Shown here piece after piece: positions 21,998 through 35,200 of a stretch of DNA of 64,000 bases. The DNA is from Membranipora membranacea. Lineage: Eukaryota > Bryozoa > Gymnolaemata > Cheilostomatida > Membraniporidae. The stretch spans positions 11,222,001 through 11,286,000 of the forward strand of contig OU612067.1 in assembly GCA_914767715.1 (NCBI GenBank). Reading direction: 5' to 3'. Under the pieces are notes generated by a model. That model was not told where the DNA came from. It worked only from the letters and a program-made list of their open reading frames with translations, and did not search any database. The position numbers were made by a program, and so were the translations under genes. The stretch's first letter is position 1. Each line of letters opens with the position of its first letter.

Positions 21998-24900
21998 TTA
22001 TGTACGGTGAGCAGGCCAGTCAGTATGTCCGCCTGATGAATAGACTTCTCTATACGAATTTATACTGACAGTAGCGCCACCTAGCTGAGCTGTGACGTCA
22101 TCAGCCACTGCCCACATGTGAGCCTCTGTCTTATCACCCCAGCCGCAAGACTGAGGGAAAAATGTCGTCCTACAGTCTTTTGTCAAAGGAACTTTTCTCG
22201 GCATTAGTATCTGCGTGTTTTCAAGCTATAATCGAAAAGTGTAAAAATGATGCATTTTTGTGTAATGGAATTTATTTTCAGCGAAGTTGTATGTTATCAT
22301 GATAGTATGTTGTCAAATGGCTGTGATCATCAGATGCATATAAGGTGCACTCCAATCCACTCAATTCAAACAATTTTAGCTACACATTTATTTGAACCTC
22401 CACCTCCTACCATGCTTCAGTTAGGCATGAAGTCTGAATTATGTGACATATAACAATGTGCTGGAATTTGCTAAAGAAACCATTGTTTAGAAAATGTGTT
22501 GGCGCTGAATCAGAGCCAACACATTAACTTTGACTGTTCTTAGGGGCATAGGGAGTAACCCGAAATCGCAGGCCAATCTGAGATTGAATTTATAACACCA
22601 GATTTTACGGGATTGTTTAGATCTGGGGTTGGGAAAAAAAGCTGGGGTTGAGAAATACAACAGGATTAAAAATAAGCATAAACTCGCCACTCATTTAAAA
22701 CCTTGAATAGGCCTATGGGCGCGGCCATCTTGTTATTACTAGGTTACCAGACTACAGTTATATTTCATTAGCTTTTATAGCACTCAAAAGTTTTTGACTG
22801 GTGGAATGTAATACAATTTTGAGGTCACATAAAGTTCATAGGCTTATCCCTGAATTGCCTCAGCATGCGATTCCTCCATTCCAAGTATTTATTAAATGTA
22901 TGAACCCACTCTACCCAAATCACATCACAGTGAGTTATGTCTGCAAACCAAATCAAAATGAAATAATCATGTTAAGGTGCAACACCTATGTTGGTATGTC
23001 CAAATTACATACATGATACTGAGTACATGTCACTATACATTACTAGATGGCCCTTGACTGCCTCGAGGGTTCAAGCCACCTTATCATGCTGGTTGTGGAG
23101 GGTCTGTGGGGGTGGGGAAGAAGAGGAGACATCTCTTCATTTCTTCACAAAGTTTGAATTCAACCCCAGATCAGTGAGCCTAACCCCAGATCTTTACTAC
23201 CCCAGAATTTTACTTGCCAACCCTAGATCCAACAATACTTTGACGCTTCGTACATATCTGTTCTGAATTCTAATGTCTAGATTAATTCGAGTACACTGAC
23301 TGGAGCACTATTATTTATTATGTAGCCATTGACATATTTTTATGATGCTGGGTTTCCAGTTTAGCTTATGTCAGGTCATCATGTTTAACTGTATAACAGC
23401 ATGATACTGCTGTATTTGTAGTGTTAGGAAAGTGGATATGAATAAAGCCACAAATGAATAGCATTTATTTGGTTACAGGATGTTAATTGAGTGAACTGAT
23501 TATACGATCATGACTTCATGAGCATAAAACTGTCAGAATTGCTCAAGTATCACCATTCACAAATGCATTATCATCTCGATCACTCCCGCTCAACAAATAC
23601 AATGTTATCTATTTAGTTGCAGACCTTGACAGATAAACTTGACTGAAAATTACTCATCGAGTGCCACCACTTTCTGCAGGGTGAAGCAGCCAGAAATCCC
23701 TCGGTGTGAGATTATCTACAAGCACCTGTTTGGATGTAAATTATGACAGCTAGGGTGTCACATAGACCTGGATCCCTTCACTGCTGCCAAATGAACAAAG
23801 CTTTAATTAATTAGTAATATTGTACTCACTTTGTCTGTGTAAAGGTCAAAGTAAACTGGTTTACCAAGAAGACTTGAAATTCCATAGCTTGCAAGGTAAA
23901 ATCTGTAAAGCACCTCATCGGCGGTCGTAAAGCCAACCTGATGAAAGATAAATACTGGACGGAGTATGAATGAATGAATGATTGTTATCCTTGCTGTAAG
24001 GTGCTGCGGAATTGAAATTCTAGTTTTGTTTCATGATCATGGGTAGTCCCACCCCTGCCCTCCCCTCCTTGTAAAGTGCCAGAACAAGATTCTCACCTGT
24101 ATGTCTACGCTGTCAAATATTCTGACCATATGTTCTGTCACATTGGCACTCAAACCTTTCCACTCAACTATTCGCTCAGGTTGGGTGCCTCCTGTCCGTC
24201 GCCCCCAATGCCAGAAAACAGAGTAGTGGGTGCTGAGGCCAGCTGCTGTGGCGTCTGTATGCACCTCATTCAACTTGTCCAGGTAAGATTGAATCTGAGA
24301 ATCATCCCAATACCTTGAGTATTTCTCATTTTTAACAGCAAAACCATCAAACTTTCCGTTTGCTCCTGTGATAAAAGAAACGGTTGGCAATAAATATCCA
24401 GTACTGTTGTAAGGAAAACATTTTTGTCATTTAATCAGAAAGGATTCTGTGCTTCAACGGGTGAATTGAACATATTCTCTGATTGACCACATCATGGTTG
24501 GCCAGACGAAGGATGGCCAGAATATGTCAGAACAAGGTAATAAGACAATCAAATTTAAATTCAATTTAAAAGTTTAATACCTTGGTAGTTGCAGGATTGA
24601 CGATATTTCGGTTAAAAATCTGGGTCTTGAACTTCAAGTCTAAAATTTGAAATACTTTGGGATACAGCACGTACCTGAAGCACAGTTGCTATTGTACCAC
24701 ACCACCCAGGGTACATAGTCCCTCTCCCCAACGTTGATATCATTGACAGCAAATAAAGCGTAAATCTTCAGTCCATTAACCTTAGCGTGACCTTCAATAA
24801 GAGTGTCCTTGACCTGCTGAATACCTGGGTCACTGCAGATGCTTGCATTGTATCCAGTCTGCAGGGTCTGATGAATACTACTCAGGAAAATTGTGGTTAT

Positions 24901-26234
24901 TTCTCTACCTGGAAAGATTAAAATAATTACCACAATTGGACAGTGCTCTCCAATTGTTGTTATTTTCCTTTTTTTATACATACTTACATATAAATGCAAA
25001 ATAATAGTAATAATAATAATAGAATCCATCTAAAACAAAAGTGATACAACTAAAAGTTGTATGATAATAACAAAAACCTATAGGCCAACTATACTATAGA
25101 TCGGAAAACTTACTAACTATGGGACAATTAACAGCAATCTGTTACCATGGATTATTTTGATCATATCAAGCTTATGCTGTCCTGTGGATTGATTTCTTTT
25201 TGCTGCCTGTTGATGGAACTCTTGAGGCATTTTGTTCTGATCTGCAAGCATTTGGAGTTGCATACCCTGAGGCATATCAGTACAGGGGCGACTCTCAATG
25301 TGGACAAACCGAATCACTTATGATCAAGATGACACCATATATAAATACAGTTATAGTGTAAGCTGGTCAATTGGAATCCTGTTATACGAAATTCCTGTTA
25401 ATTCAGACCCCTGAGTTTGGTCCCAGCCCAGCACATGGTTTTTAGACTGCTTTAATTCGAATTTGTAACTGGAATTCGAAATTGTCTTCCCTTACCATAG
25501 AAGAAAGTAACTTCATATTCAGAGGGCTAATGATTTGAAGCTGTCTTTTCTAATCAAGGAAGAGTGTAACTCCTTGTTCAGGTGTTTGTTTTTGATGACG
25601 CAGTGAAAGGGAGTAGTAAATATCTGGATTAAAACCCAACCCAACCAACCCCGCATATCCAATACAATGTCAAATCCCTGAAAATGCCCCACATAAGTTG
25701 AAAATCCCCGCGATCAGCTGGCATTATTATAATTAGAACCAGTCTTGTTGGGTCCCTTGGTTTTAATAAAGTCACTTACACTGTATTTTATAACTATAAA
25801 TACCTAGCAAGATTGCTATAAGACCCTGTGCAGCATGCAGTTGGGATTCAAATCAAAATTAATTAATACTAATTATTAATAATAAATATTAAAACTAATT
25901 TAATTCTAAATGATATTAATTAATATTTATTATTATTCATATTGATTTGAAACATTAAATATAAATAATTTATATTAAATGTTAATATTTATAAAAATTA
26001 ATTAATATTGCCAACATGGTGACTGTTTTGTCACCAAGGCAATGTCTAAGCTATTACCTGGTCTGTTGAGAGTTTTCCACAGCCAGTCCCGTTTAACTGG
26101 ACTATCCCAGTTTCCCGTGAAACACTGGGGGGTGGCAGATTGATTCCATGCTACGAACTCAGTCTGGTTACAGCCTTGTACAGTATTGTCCCATCCAGTT
26201 TTATATACATATAAAGATCGACCTGCAGGATGTT
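21998..26234 (-). other. Module A3 of gene A (terminal module)
   Basis: Exons a-e: 26058-26234, 24675-24908, 24097-24365, 23830-23937, 21998-22225. The barrel-like blocks are SLYVYKTGWDNTVQGCNQTE, EITTIFLSS, GLKIYALFAVNDINVGERDY, KFDGFAVKNEKYSRYWDDSQ, THYSVFWHWGRRTGG, EHMVRIFDSVDIQ, ASYGISSLLGKPVYFDLYTDK and VSINSYREVYSSGGHTDW. The final exon ends Arg-Thr-stop, the same form as B2. Confidence 0.78.
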
Positions 26235-29200
26235 CTGTAAATCAGGTAAACAATAATATCAAATTGAAAAATCAGGCATCTTAGAGAGTTCATTTATTTT
26301 GTAATGCTGTCTCCTAATTCAGAGGGGAAAATTGATCCGATCAGGTCTAACTAAAGTCATTAAAATTAGATCACAGCCAACCATATCGGGTGATAGGACA
26401 TAGGGGGGATTTCTAGCTGTCCCTGCCCTAGCCTGCCATCCTTGACTATATATGACAGTGTAGCGTCACACCGAGGGTCCGAAACGCCCGAAAAACCCCA
26501 GCTTGGGGGTTTTAAGGCGCTGTAAACTTCCCTCACGCGTTTCAGGGCGGAGCCCCAGCTGCCAAAGCATAGAGAGCAAGTTAGGGCCTTGAAAATTAAA
26601 TTGACTGGGTTCTGGAGGTGCGTCAAAACAGTCAACCTAGATATGCAGCATGGCAACTGGCAGCCCTGCAATTTTGATCAAATTTATTAGTCGGGGATGA
26701 GCTGTCACATTTGATATCACAGTCGTTGGCCAAGTTTAAGTCATCGCTGAAAAAAAATCTGATGTATTAATTGACTGTATTTGTAGGGATAGCAGGTGAA
26801 GTGACCCTGGGCAGAAATGTAGCCCCACTCTGCGAAGTTGCATCAAAACAGAGAATATCTATGTCTGTATTCTAATTGAATTCCACTGAAAATTCGGCCG
26901 CCTTTCCAAAATTCCAGAAATAATTTACGGAAGAATGAGGCAAAGAGCAAGGTTAATATCAATATATTCTTGTAAAATCATGAACTGCTCACCTGCCCTG
27001 CCCTGAGCAGGCCAGTCAGTATGTCCGCCTGATGAATAGACTTCTCTATACGAATTTATACTGACAGTAGCGTCACCTAGCTGAGCTGTGACGTCATCAG
27101 CCACTGCCCACATGTGAGCCTCTGTCTTATCACCCCAGACGCAAGACTGAGGGAAAAATGTCGTCAAACAGTCTTTTGTCAAAGGAACTTTTCTCGGCAT
27201 TAGTATCTGCGTGTTTTCAAGCTATAATCGAAAAGTATAAAAATGATGCATTTTTGTGTAATGGAATTTATTTTCAGCGAAGTTGTATGTTATCATGATA
27301 GTATGTTGTCAAATGGCTGTGATCACCAGATGCATATAAGGTGCACTCCAATCCACTCAATACAAACAATTTTAGCTACACATTTATTTGAACCTCCACC
27401 ATATTTTGCTTCAGTTAGCCATGAAGTCTGAATTAAGTGACATATAACAATGTGCTGGAATTTGCTAAAGAAACCATTGTTTAGAAAATGTGTTGGCTCT
27501 GAATCAGAGCCAACACATTAACTTTGACGGTTCTTAGGGGCATAGGGAGTAACCCGAAATCCCAGGCCAATCTGAGATTGAATTTATAACACCAAATTTT
27601 ACGGGATTGTTTAGATCTGGGGTTGGGAAAAAAAGCTGGGGTTGAGAAATACAACAGGATTAAAAATAAGCATAAACTCGCCACTCATTTAAAACCTTGA
27701 ATGGGCCTATGGGCGCGGCCATCTTGTTATTACTAGGTTACCAGACTACAGTTATATTTCATTAGCTTCTATAGCACTCAAAAGTTTCTGACTGGTGGAA
27801 TGTAATACAATTTTGAGGTCACATAAAGTTCATAGGCTAATCCCTGAATTGCTTCAGCATGTGATTCCTCCATTCCAAGTATTTATTAAATGTATGAACC
27901 CACTCTACCCAAATCACATCACAGTGAGTTATGTCTGCAAACCAAATCAAAATGAAATAATCATGTTAAGGTGCAACACCTATGTTGGTATGTCCAAATT
28001 ACATACATGATACTGAGTACATGTCACTATACATTACTAGATGGCCCTTGACTGCCTCGAGGGTTCAAGCCACCTTATCATGCTGGTTGTGGAGGGTCTG
28101 TGGGGGTGGGGAAGAAGAGGAGACATCTCTTCATTTCTTCACAAAGTTTGAATTCAACCCCAGATCAGTGAGCCTAACCCCAGATCTTTACTACCCCAGA
28201 ATTTTACTTGCCAACCCTAGATCCAACAATACTTTGACGCTTCGTACATATCTGTTCTGAATTCTAATGTCTAGATTAATTCGAGTACACTGACTGGAGC
28301 ACTATTATTTATTATGTAGCCATTGACATATTTTTATGATGCTGGGTTTCCAATTTAGCTTATGTCAGGTCATCATGTTTAACTGTATAACAGCATGATA
28401 CTGCTGTATTTGTAGTGTTAGGAAAGTGGATATGAATAAAGCCACAAATGAATAGCATTTGTTTGGTTACAGGATGTTAATTGAGTGAACTGATTATACG
28501 ATCATGACTTCATGAGCATAAAACTGTCAGAATTGCTCAAGTATCACCATTCACAAATTGCATTATCATCTCGATCACTCCTGCTCAACAAATACAATGT
28601 TATCTATTTAGTTGCAGACCTTGACAGAAAAACTTGACTGAAAATTACTCATCGAGTGCCACCACTTTCTGCAGGGTGAAGCAGCAAGAAATCCCTCGGT
28701 GTGAGATTATCTACAAGCACCTTTTTGGATGTAAATTATGACAGCTAGGGTGTCACATAGACCTGGATCCCTTCACTGCTGCCAAATGAACAAAGCTTTA
28801 ATTAATTAGTAATATTGTACTCACTTTGTCTGTGTAAAGGTCAAAGTAAACTGGTTTACCCAGAAGACTAGAAATTCCATAGCTTGCAAGGTAAAATCTG
28901 TAAAGCACCTCATCGGCGGTCGTAAAGCCAACCTGATGAAAGATAAATACTGGACGGAGTATGAATGAATGAATGATTGTTATCCTTGCTGTAAGGTGCT
29001 GCGGAATTGAAATTCTAGTTTTGTTTCATGATCATGGGTAGTCCCACCCCTGCCCTCCCCTCCTTGTAAAGTGCCAGAACAAGATTCTCACCTGTATGTC
29101 TACGCTGTCAAATATTCTGACCATATGTTCTGTCACATTGGCACTCAAACCTTTCCACTCAACTATTCGCTCAGGTTGGGTGCCTCCTGTCCGTCGCCCC

Positions 29201-32200
29201 CAATGCCAGAAAACAGAGTAGTGGGTGCTGAGGCCAGCTGCTGTGGCGTCTGTATGCACCTCATTCAACTTGTCCAGGTAAGATTGAATCTGAGAATCAT
29301 CCCAATACCTTGAGTATTTCTCATTTTTAACAGCAAAACCATCAAACTTTCCGTTTCCTCCTGTGATAAAAGAAACGGTTGGCAATAAATATCCAGTACT
29401 GTTGTAAGGAAAACATTTTTGTCATTAAATCAGAAAGGATTCTGTGCTTCAACGGGTGAATTGAACATATTCTCTGATTGACCACATCATGGTTGGCCAG
29501 ACGTAGGATGGCCAGAATATGTCAGAACAAGGTAATGAGACAATCAAATTTAAATTCAATTTAAAAGTTTAATACCTTGGTAGTTGCAGGATTGACGGTA
29601 ATTCGGTTAAAAATCTGGGTCTTGAATTTCAAGTCTAAAATTTGAAATACTTTGGGATACAGCACGTACCTGAAGCACAGTTGCTATTGTACCACACCAC
29701 CCAGGGTACATAGTCCCTCTCCCCAACGTTGATATCATTGACAGCAAATAAAGCGTAAATCTTCAGTCCATTAACCTTAGCGTGACCTTCAATAAGAGTG
29801 TCCTTGACCTGCTGAATACCTGGGTCACTGCAGATGCTTGCATTGTATCCAGTCTGCAGGGTCTGATGAATACTACTCAGGAAAATTGTCGTTATTTCTC
29901 TACCTGGAAAGATTAAAATAATTACCACAATTGGACAGTGCTCTCCAATTGTTGTTATTTTCCTTTTTCTATACATACTTACATATAAATGCAAAATAAT
30001 AGTAATAATAATAATAGAATCCATCTAAAACAAAAGTGATACAACTAAAAGTTGTATGATAAAAACAAAAACCTATAGGCCAACTATACTATAGATCGGA
30101 AAACTTACTAACTATGGGACAATTAACAGCAATCTGTTACCATGGATTATTTTGATCATATCAAGCTTATGCTGTCCTGTGGATTGATTTCTTTTTGCTG
30201 CCTGTTGATGGAACTCTTGAGGCATTTTGTTCTGATCTGCAAGCATTTGGAGTTGCATACCCTGAGGCATATCAGTACAGGGGCGACTCTCAATGAGACA
30301 AACCGAATCACTTATGATCAAGATGACACCATATATAAATACAGTTACGGTGTAAGCTGGTCAATTGGAATCCTGTTATACGAAATTCCTGTTAATTCAG
30401 ACACCTGAGTTTGGTCCCAGCCCAGCACATGGTTTTTAGACTGCTTTAATTCGAATTTGTAACTAGAATTCGAAATTGTCTTCCCCTACCATAGAAGAAA
30501 GTAACTTCATATTCAGAGGGCTAATGATTCGAAGCTGTCTTTTCTAATCAAGGAAGATTGTAACTCCTTGTTCAGGTGTTTGTTTTTGATGACGCAGTGA
30601 AAGGGAGTAGTAAATATCTGGATTAAAACCCAACCCAACCAACCCCGCATATCCAATACAATGTCAAATCCCTGAAAATGCCCCACATAAGTTGAAAATC
30701 CCCGCGATCAGCTGGCATTATTATAATTAGAACCAGTCTTTTTGGGTCCCTTGGTTTTAATAAAGTCACTTACACTGTATTTTATAACTATAAATACCTA
30801 GCAAGATTGCTATAAGACCCTGTGCAGCATGCAGTTGGGATTCAAATCAAAATTAATTAATACTAATTATTAATAATAAATATTAAAACTAATTTAATTC
30901 TAAATTATATTAATTAATATTTATTATTATTCATATTGATTTGAAACATTAAATATAAATAATTTATATTAAATGTTAATATTTATAAAAATTAATTAAT
31001 ATTGCCAACATGGTGACTGTTTTGTCACCAAGGCAATGTCTAAGCTATTACCTGGTCTGTTGAGAGTTTTCCACAGCCTGTCCCGTTTAACTGGATTATC
31101 CCAGTTTCCCGTGAAACACTGGGGGGTGGCAGATTGATTCCATGCTACGAACTCAGTCTGGTTACAGCCTTGTACAGTATTGTCCCATCCAGTTTTATAT
31201 ACATATAAAGATCGACCTGCAGGATGTTCTGTAAATCAGGTAAACAATAATATTCAAATTGAAAAATCAGGCATCTTAGAGAATTCATTTATTTTGTAAT
31301 GCTGTCTCCTAATTCAGAGGGGAAAATTGATCCGATCAGGTCTAACTAAAGTCATTAAAATTAGATCACAGCCAACCATATAGAGGTGATAGGACATAGG
31401 GGGGATTTCTAGCTGTCCCTGCCCTAGCCTGCCATCTTTGACTATATATGACAGCGTAGCGTCACACCGAGGGTCCGAAACGCCCGAAAAACCCCAGCTT
31501 GGGGGTTTTAAGGCGCTGTAAACTTCCCTCACGCGTTTCAGGGCGGAGCCCCAGCTGCCAAAGCATAGATAGCAAGTTAGGGCCTTGAAAATTAAATTGA
31601 CTGAGTTCTGGAGGTGCGTCAAAACAGTCAACCTAGATATGCAGCATGGCAACTGGCAGCCCTGCAATTTTGATCAAATTTATTAGTCGGGGATGAGCTG
31701 TCACATTTGATATCACAGTCGTTGGCCAAGTTTAAGTCATCGCTGAAAAAAAATCTGATGTATTAATTGACTGTATTTGCAGGGATAGCAGGTGAAGTGA
31801 CCCTGGGCAGAAATGTAGCCCCACTCTGCGAAGTTGACTCAAAACCGAAAATATCTATGTCTGTATTCTAATTGAATTCCACTGAAAATTCGGCCGCCTT
31901 CCCAAAATTCCAAAAATAATTTACGGAAGAATGAGGCAAAGAGCAAGGTTAATATCAAAATATTCTTGTAAAATCATGAACTGCTCACCTGCCCTGCCCC
32001 GGTGAGCAGGCCAATCTTTATGTCCGCCTGATGAATAGACCCGTCTATACGATTGTATACTGACAGCAGCATGATCTAACTGAGCTGTGACTGCGTCAGC
32101 CACCGCCCACATGTTAGCCTCGGTCTTATTTCCCCAACCGCACGGCTGAGGGAAGAATGTCGTTGTACAGTGTGTGTTATAAAGCTATAATCAAAAAGTA

Positions 32201-35200
32201 TAAAACGTGATGCATATTATTTCTGTTATGGAATTTATTTTCAGCGAAGTTGTATTTTATCATTATAGCATGTTGTCAAATGGCTGTGATAATCAAATGC
32301 ATATACGAAGCACTCCACCCCACTCCACTCCGCTCCGCTCCGCTCCACTCCACTCCATTCCACTCCACTCCACTCAATTCAAACAATTTTAGCGGCATGT
32401 ATTTGAATCTCCACCAAATGTTGCCTTAGTTAGTCATGAGTCTGAATTAAGTGACATGTAAGAATGTAATGGGATCACTGTTTAGCCAGTTTGTCGGCTT
32501 AGAATCAGAGGGAACAAATTCTCAACTACTGTTCTGTGTCTGAATTAACAAGAATTCTGAATGTTAATATCTAGATTAATTCGAGCTGATTGCAGCACTA
32601 TTCTTTTTTATGTGGCCGATGACATATTTTTATAATCTGTACATCAGGTCATCGTCAATAAAAGCTACTCAAATACCAATGCATTTTAGTCAGACAGTTA
32701 CTTATGATAAAGTTTTCTGCATTATGGTGTCAGAGTCCTCCCGTTGAGCAATACAAGTCTGGCAGCTAGTTCTGCAGTAGTTACACACTTTTTACACACA
32801 AAACTCTGAGCACTTCTGGGTGAAAAAGTTGTATAGTGTTAGAAATTGTCCTCCCTTGTCACATATGCGATGTGAGGTATCTGTATTCGGAGTTCTCTCC
32901 CCTAAATTGTCTCCACAGGAGACCTATGAGCCAATTAACCTCACTTGGCATTTGAAAGCCAGTGTTGCAAGTTGTTGACTGTTGATTTACTTTACAAGGA
33001 GATTTTAAAGACTCCGTCATTTTTTGCTTACCGTCATTACTACTACGACAATGATTCTCACTTCTTTAAACTATCAGCTATACCAACTATACAAAAGATG
33101 GAACAGTTAGCCTCATCTGTAACACTAGCCACACAAGTCACCAACCACGTCAGTAAGCTGGCTGCTTATAATTTATAACTGACGCTGGTTTATATAAACT
33201 ACGATTTATATACTAAACCGGTCTCAATTTAGAAAGTGGATTAATCTAATATTTAGCACCAATTCGAATAATAGAAGAGTTATGAACTGAAAAAGATTAT
33301 TCAGTTCCTAGCAACATCCAGATAATTGGTCCGTGTAAAGTATCTATGTGGCCTAGTGCTGTACCAGCCCAATAAACTATCTCTTTTATCTACTTGAGAG
33401 AACTGTATAAATTAACAAATGGAGTTATCTATTATTGCAAAATATCTCCTGACAATGGAACTATATTTATTTTGAACTTATGGGGGAAAAATGGTAATTA
33501 AAAGCATCTTGAAGTGGTAGCTTATTAGTTTGACACAGCACTAGCCCTCGTAGAAACCGCACACCTCATTTATGTGAAGGGGGACAATTTCTAACACCAT
33601 ACATAATTTTTACCCAGAAGTGCTCTGAATTTTCTTAACATGAAAATATTGCATAATTACTGCAGAACTAGCCGCCAGACTATATATTGCTGTGGTCCCT
33701 CCGAAGTCTTCAAGGACACTTGACAGAAAAACTTGACCAAAAACTAATCATCGAGTTCCACCACTTTCTGCAAGTGAAGCAGCCAGAAAACTGCCTCAGA
33801 GTGAAATAAAGGACAAGCACCTGTTTAGACGTAAATTATGACAGCTAGGGTGACACATGGACCTGGATGCTTTTACTCAACTGTCAAATGAACAAAGCTT
33901 TCTTGAAATATATTGTACTTACTTTATCTGTGTAAAGGGTAAAGTAAACTTGTTTACCCAAAAGACGAGAGATCCCGTAGCTTGCATGGTACACTCTTCT
34001 TATTACATCATCGGCGGTCGAAAAGCCAACCTGTTGTAGGATAAATAATAGGCTGAGAATGAATAAATAAATGACTGTCATCCCCACTGTAAGGCTGCTG
34101 CAAAAGTGAAATTCTAGTTTTGTTTCATGAGCATGGGTAGTCCCACCCTGCCCTCCCCTCCTTGTAAAGTGCCAGAACAAGATTCTCACCTGTATGTCTA
34201 CGCTGTCAAATATTCTGACCATATGTTCTGTTACATTGGCGCTCGAATCGTTCCAATTAACAATTCGCCCAGCTCCGCTGCCTAACGCTACTCCCCAATG
34301 CCAGCCAACAGAGTAGTGGGTGCGGAGGCCAGCTGCTGTGGCGTCTGTATGCACCTCATTTAACTTGTCCAGGTAATCTTGAATCTGAGAATCATTCCAT
34401 GACCTTGTGTATTTGTCATTCTTAACAGCGAAACCATCAAACTTTTCATTTCCCTCTATGATGAAAAATAACGGTTGGCAATAAATATCCACAACTAGTA
34501 CTTACTACTACTAGGAAAACATTTGTGTTACCAGTAAAAGAAGGATCCCGTACTTCATCGGGAGCATTGAATGTATTATTGTTTGATTGAAGATATTATC
34601 ATGGATGGTAAATCAGAGAATGGCCGGAATACATTCAGGATAACGTAATGTCAAAGACCGACAAGACGGTTAAAAAACCTCCAATACAATTTATCTGTAC
34701 ACATCAGAGAAAACACATATAAAAAAAATTGATTTGAAATTCAATTCTTAAATTTAATACAGTCTTGGTAGTTGCAGGGTCGACAATATTTTGCTTCAAA
34801 ATCTGGCTTTTAAACTTCAACTCTAAAAATTGAAATACTTTTGGATGTAACACATACCTGAAGCACAGTTGCTATTGTACCACACCACCCAGGGTACATA
34901 TTCCCTTTCCCCAATGTTATCATCATTGACGGCGAACAAAGCGTAAATCTTCAGTCCATTCACCTTAGTGTGACCTTCGATCAGAGTGTCCTTGACCCGC
35001 TGAATACCCGAGTCACTGCAGGTGCTTGTACTGTATCCAGTCTGCATCTCCTGATAAATGCTACTCAGAAAGATCGTGGTGATTTCTCTACCTGAAATAA
35101 TTACCACCATTGGATAGTGCTCTCCAATTGTTGTTATTTTCGTTTGTTTATACATAATTATACATCGGAAAACCTCAATAAAAATGCATAATAATAATAT

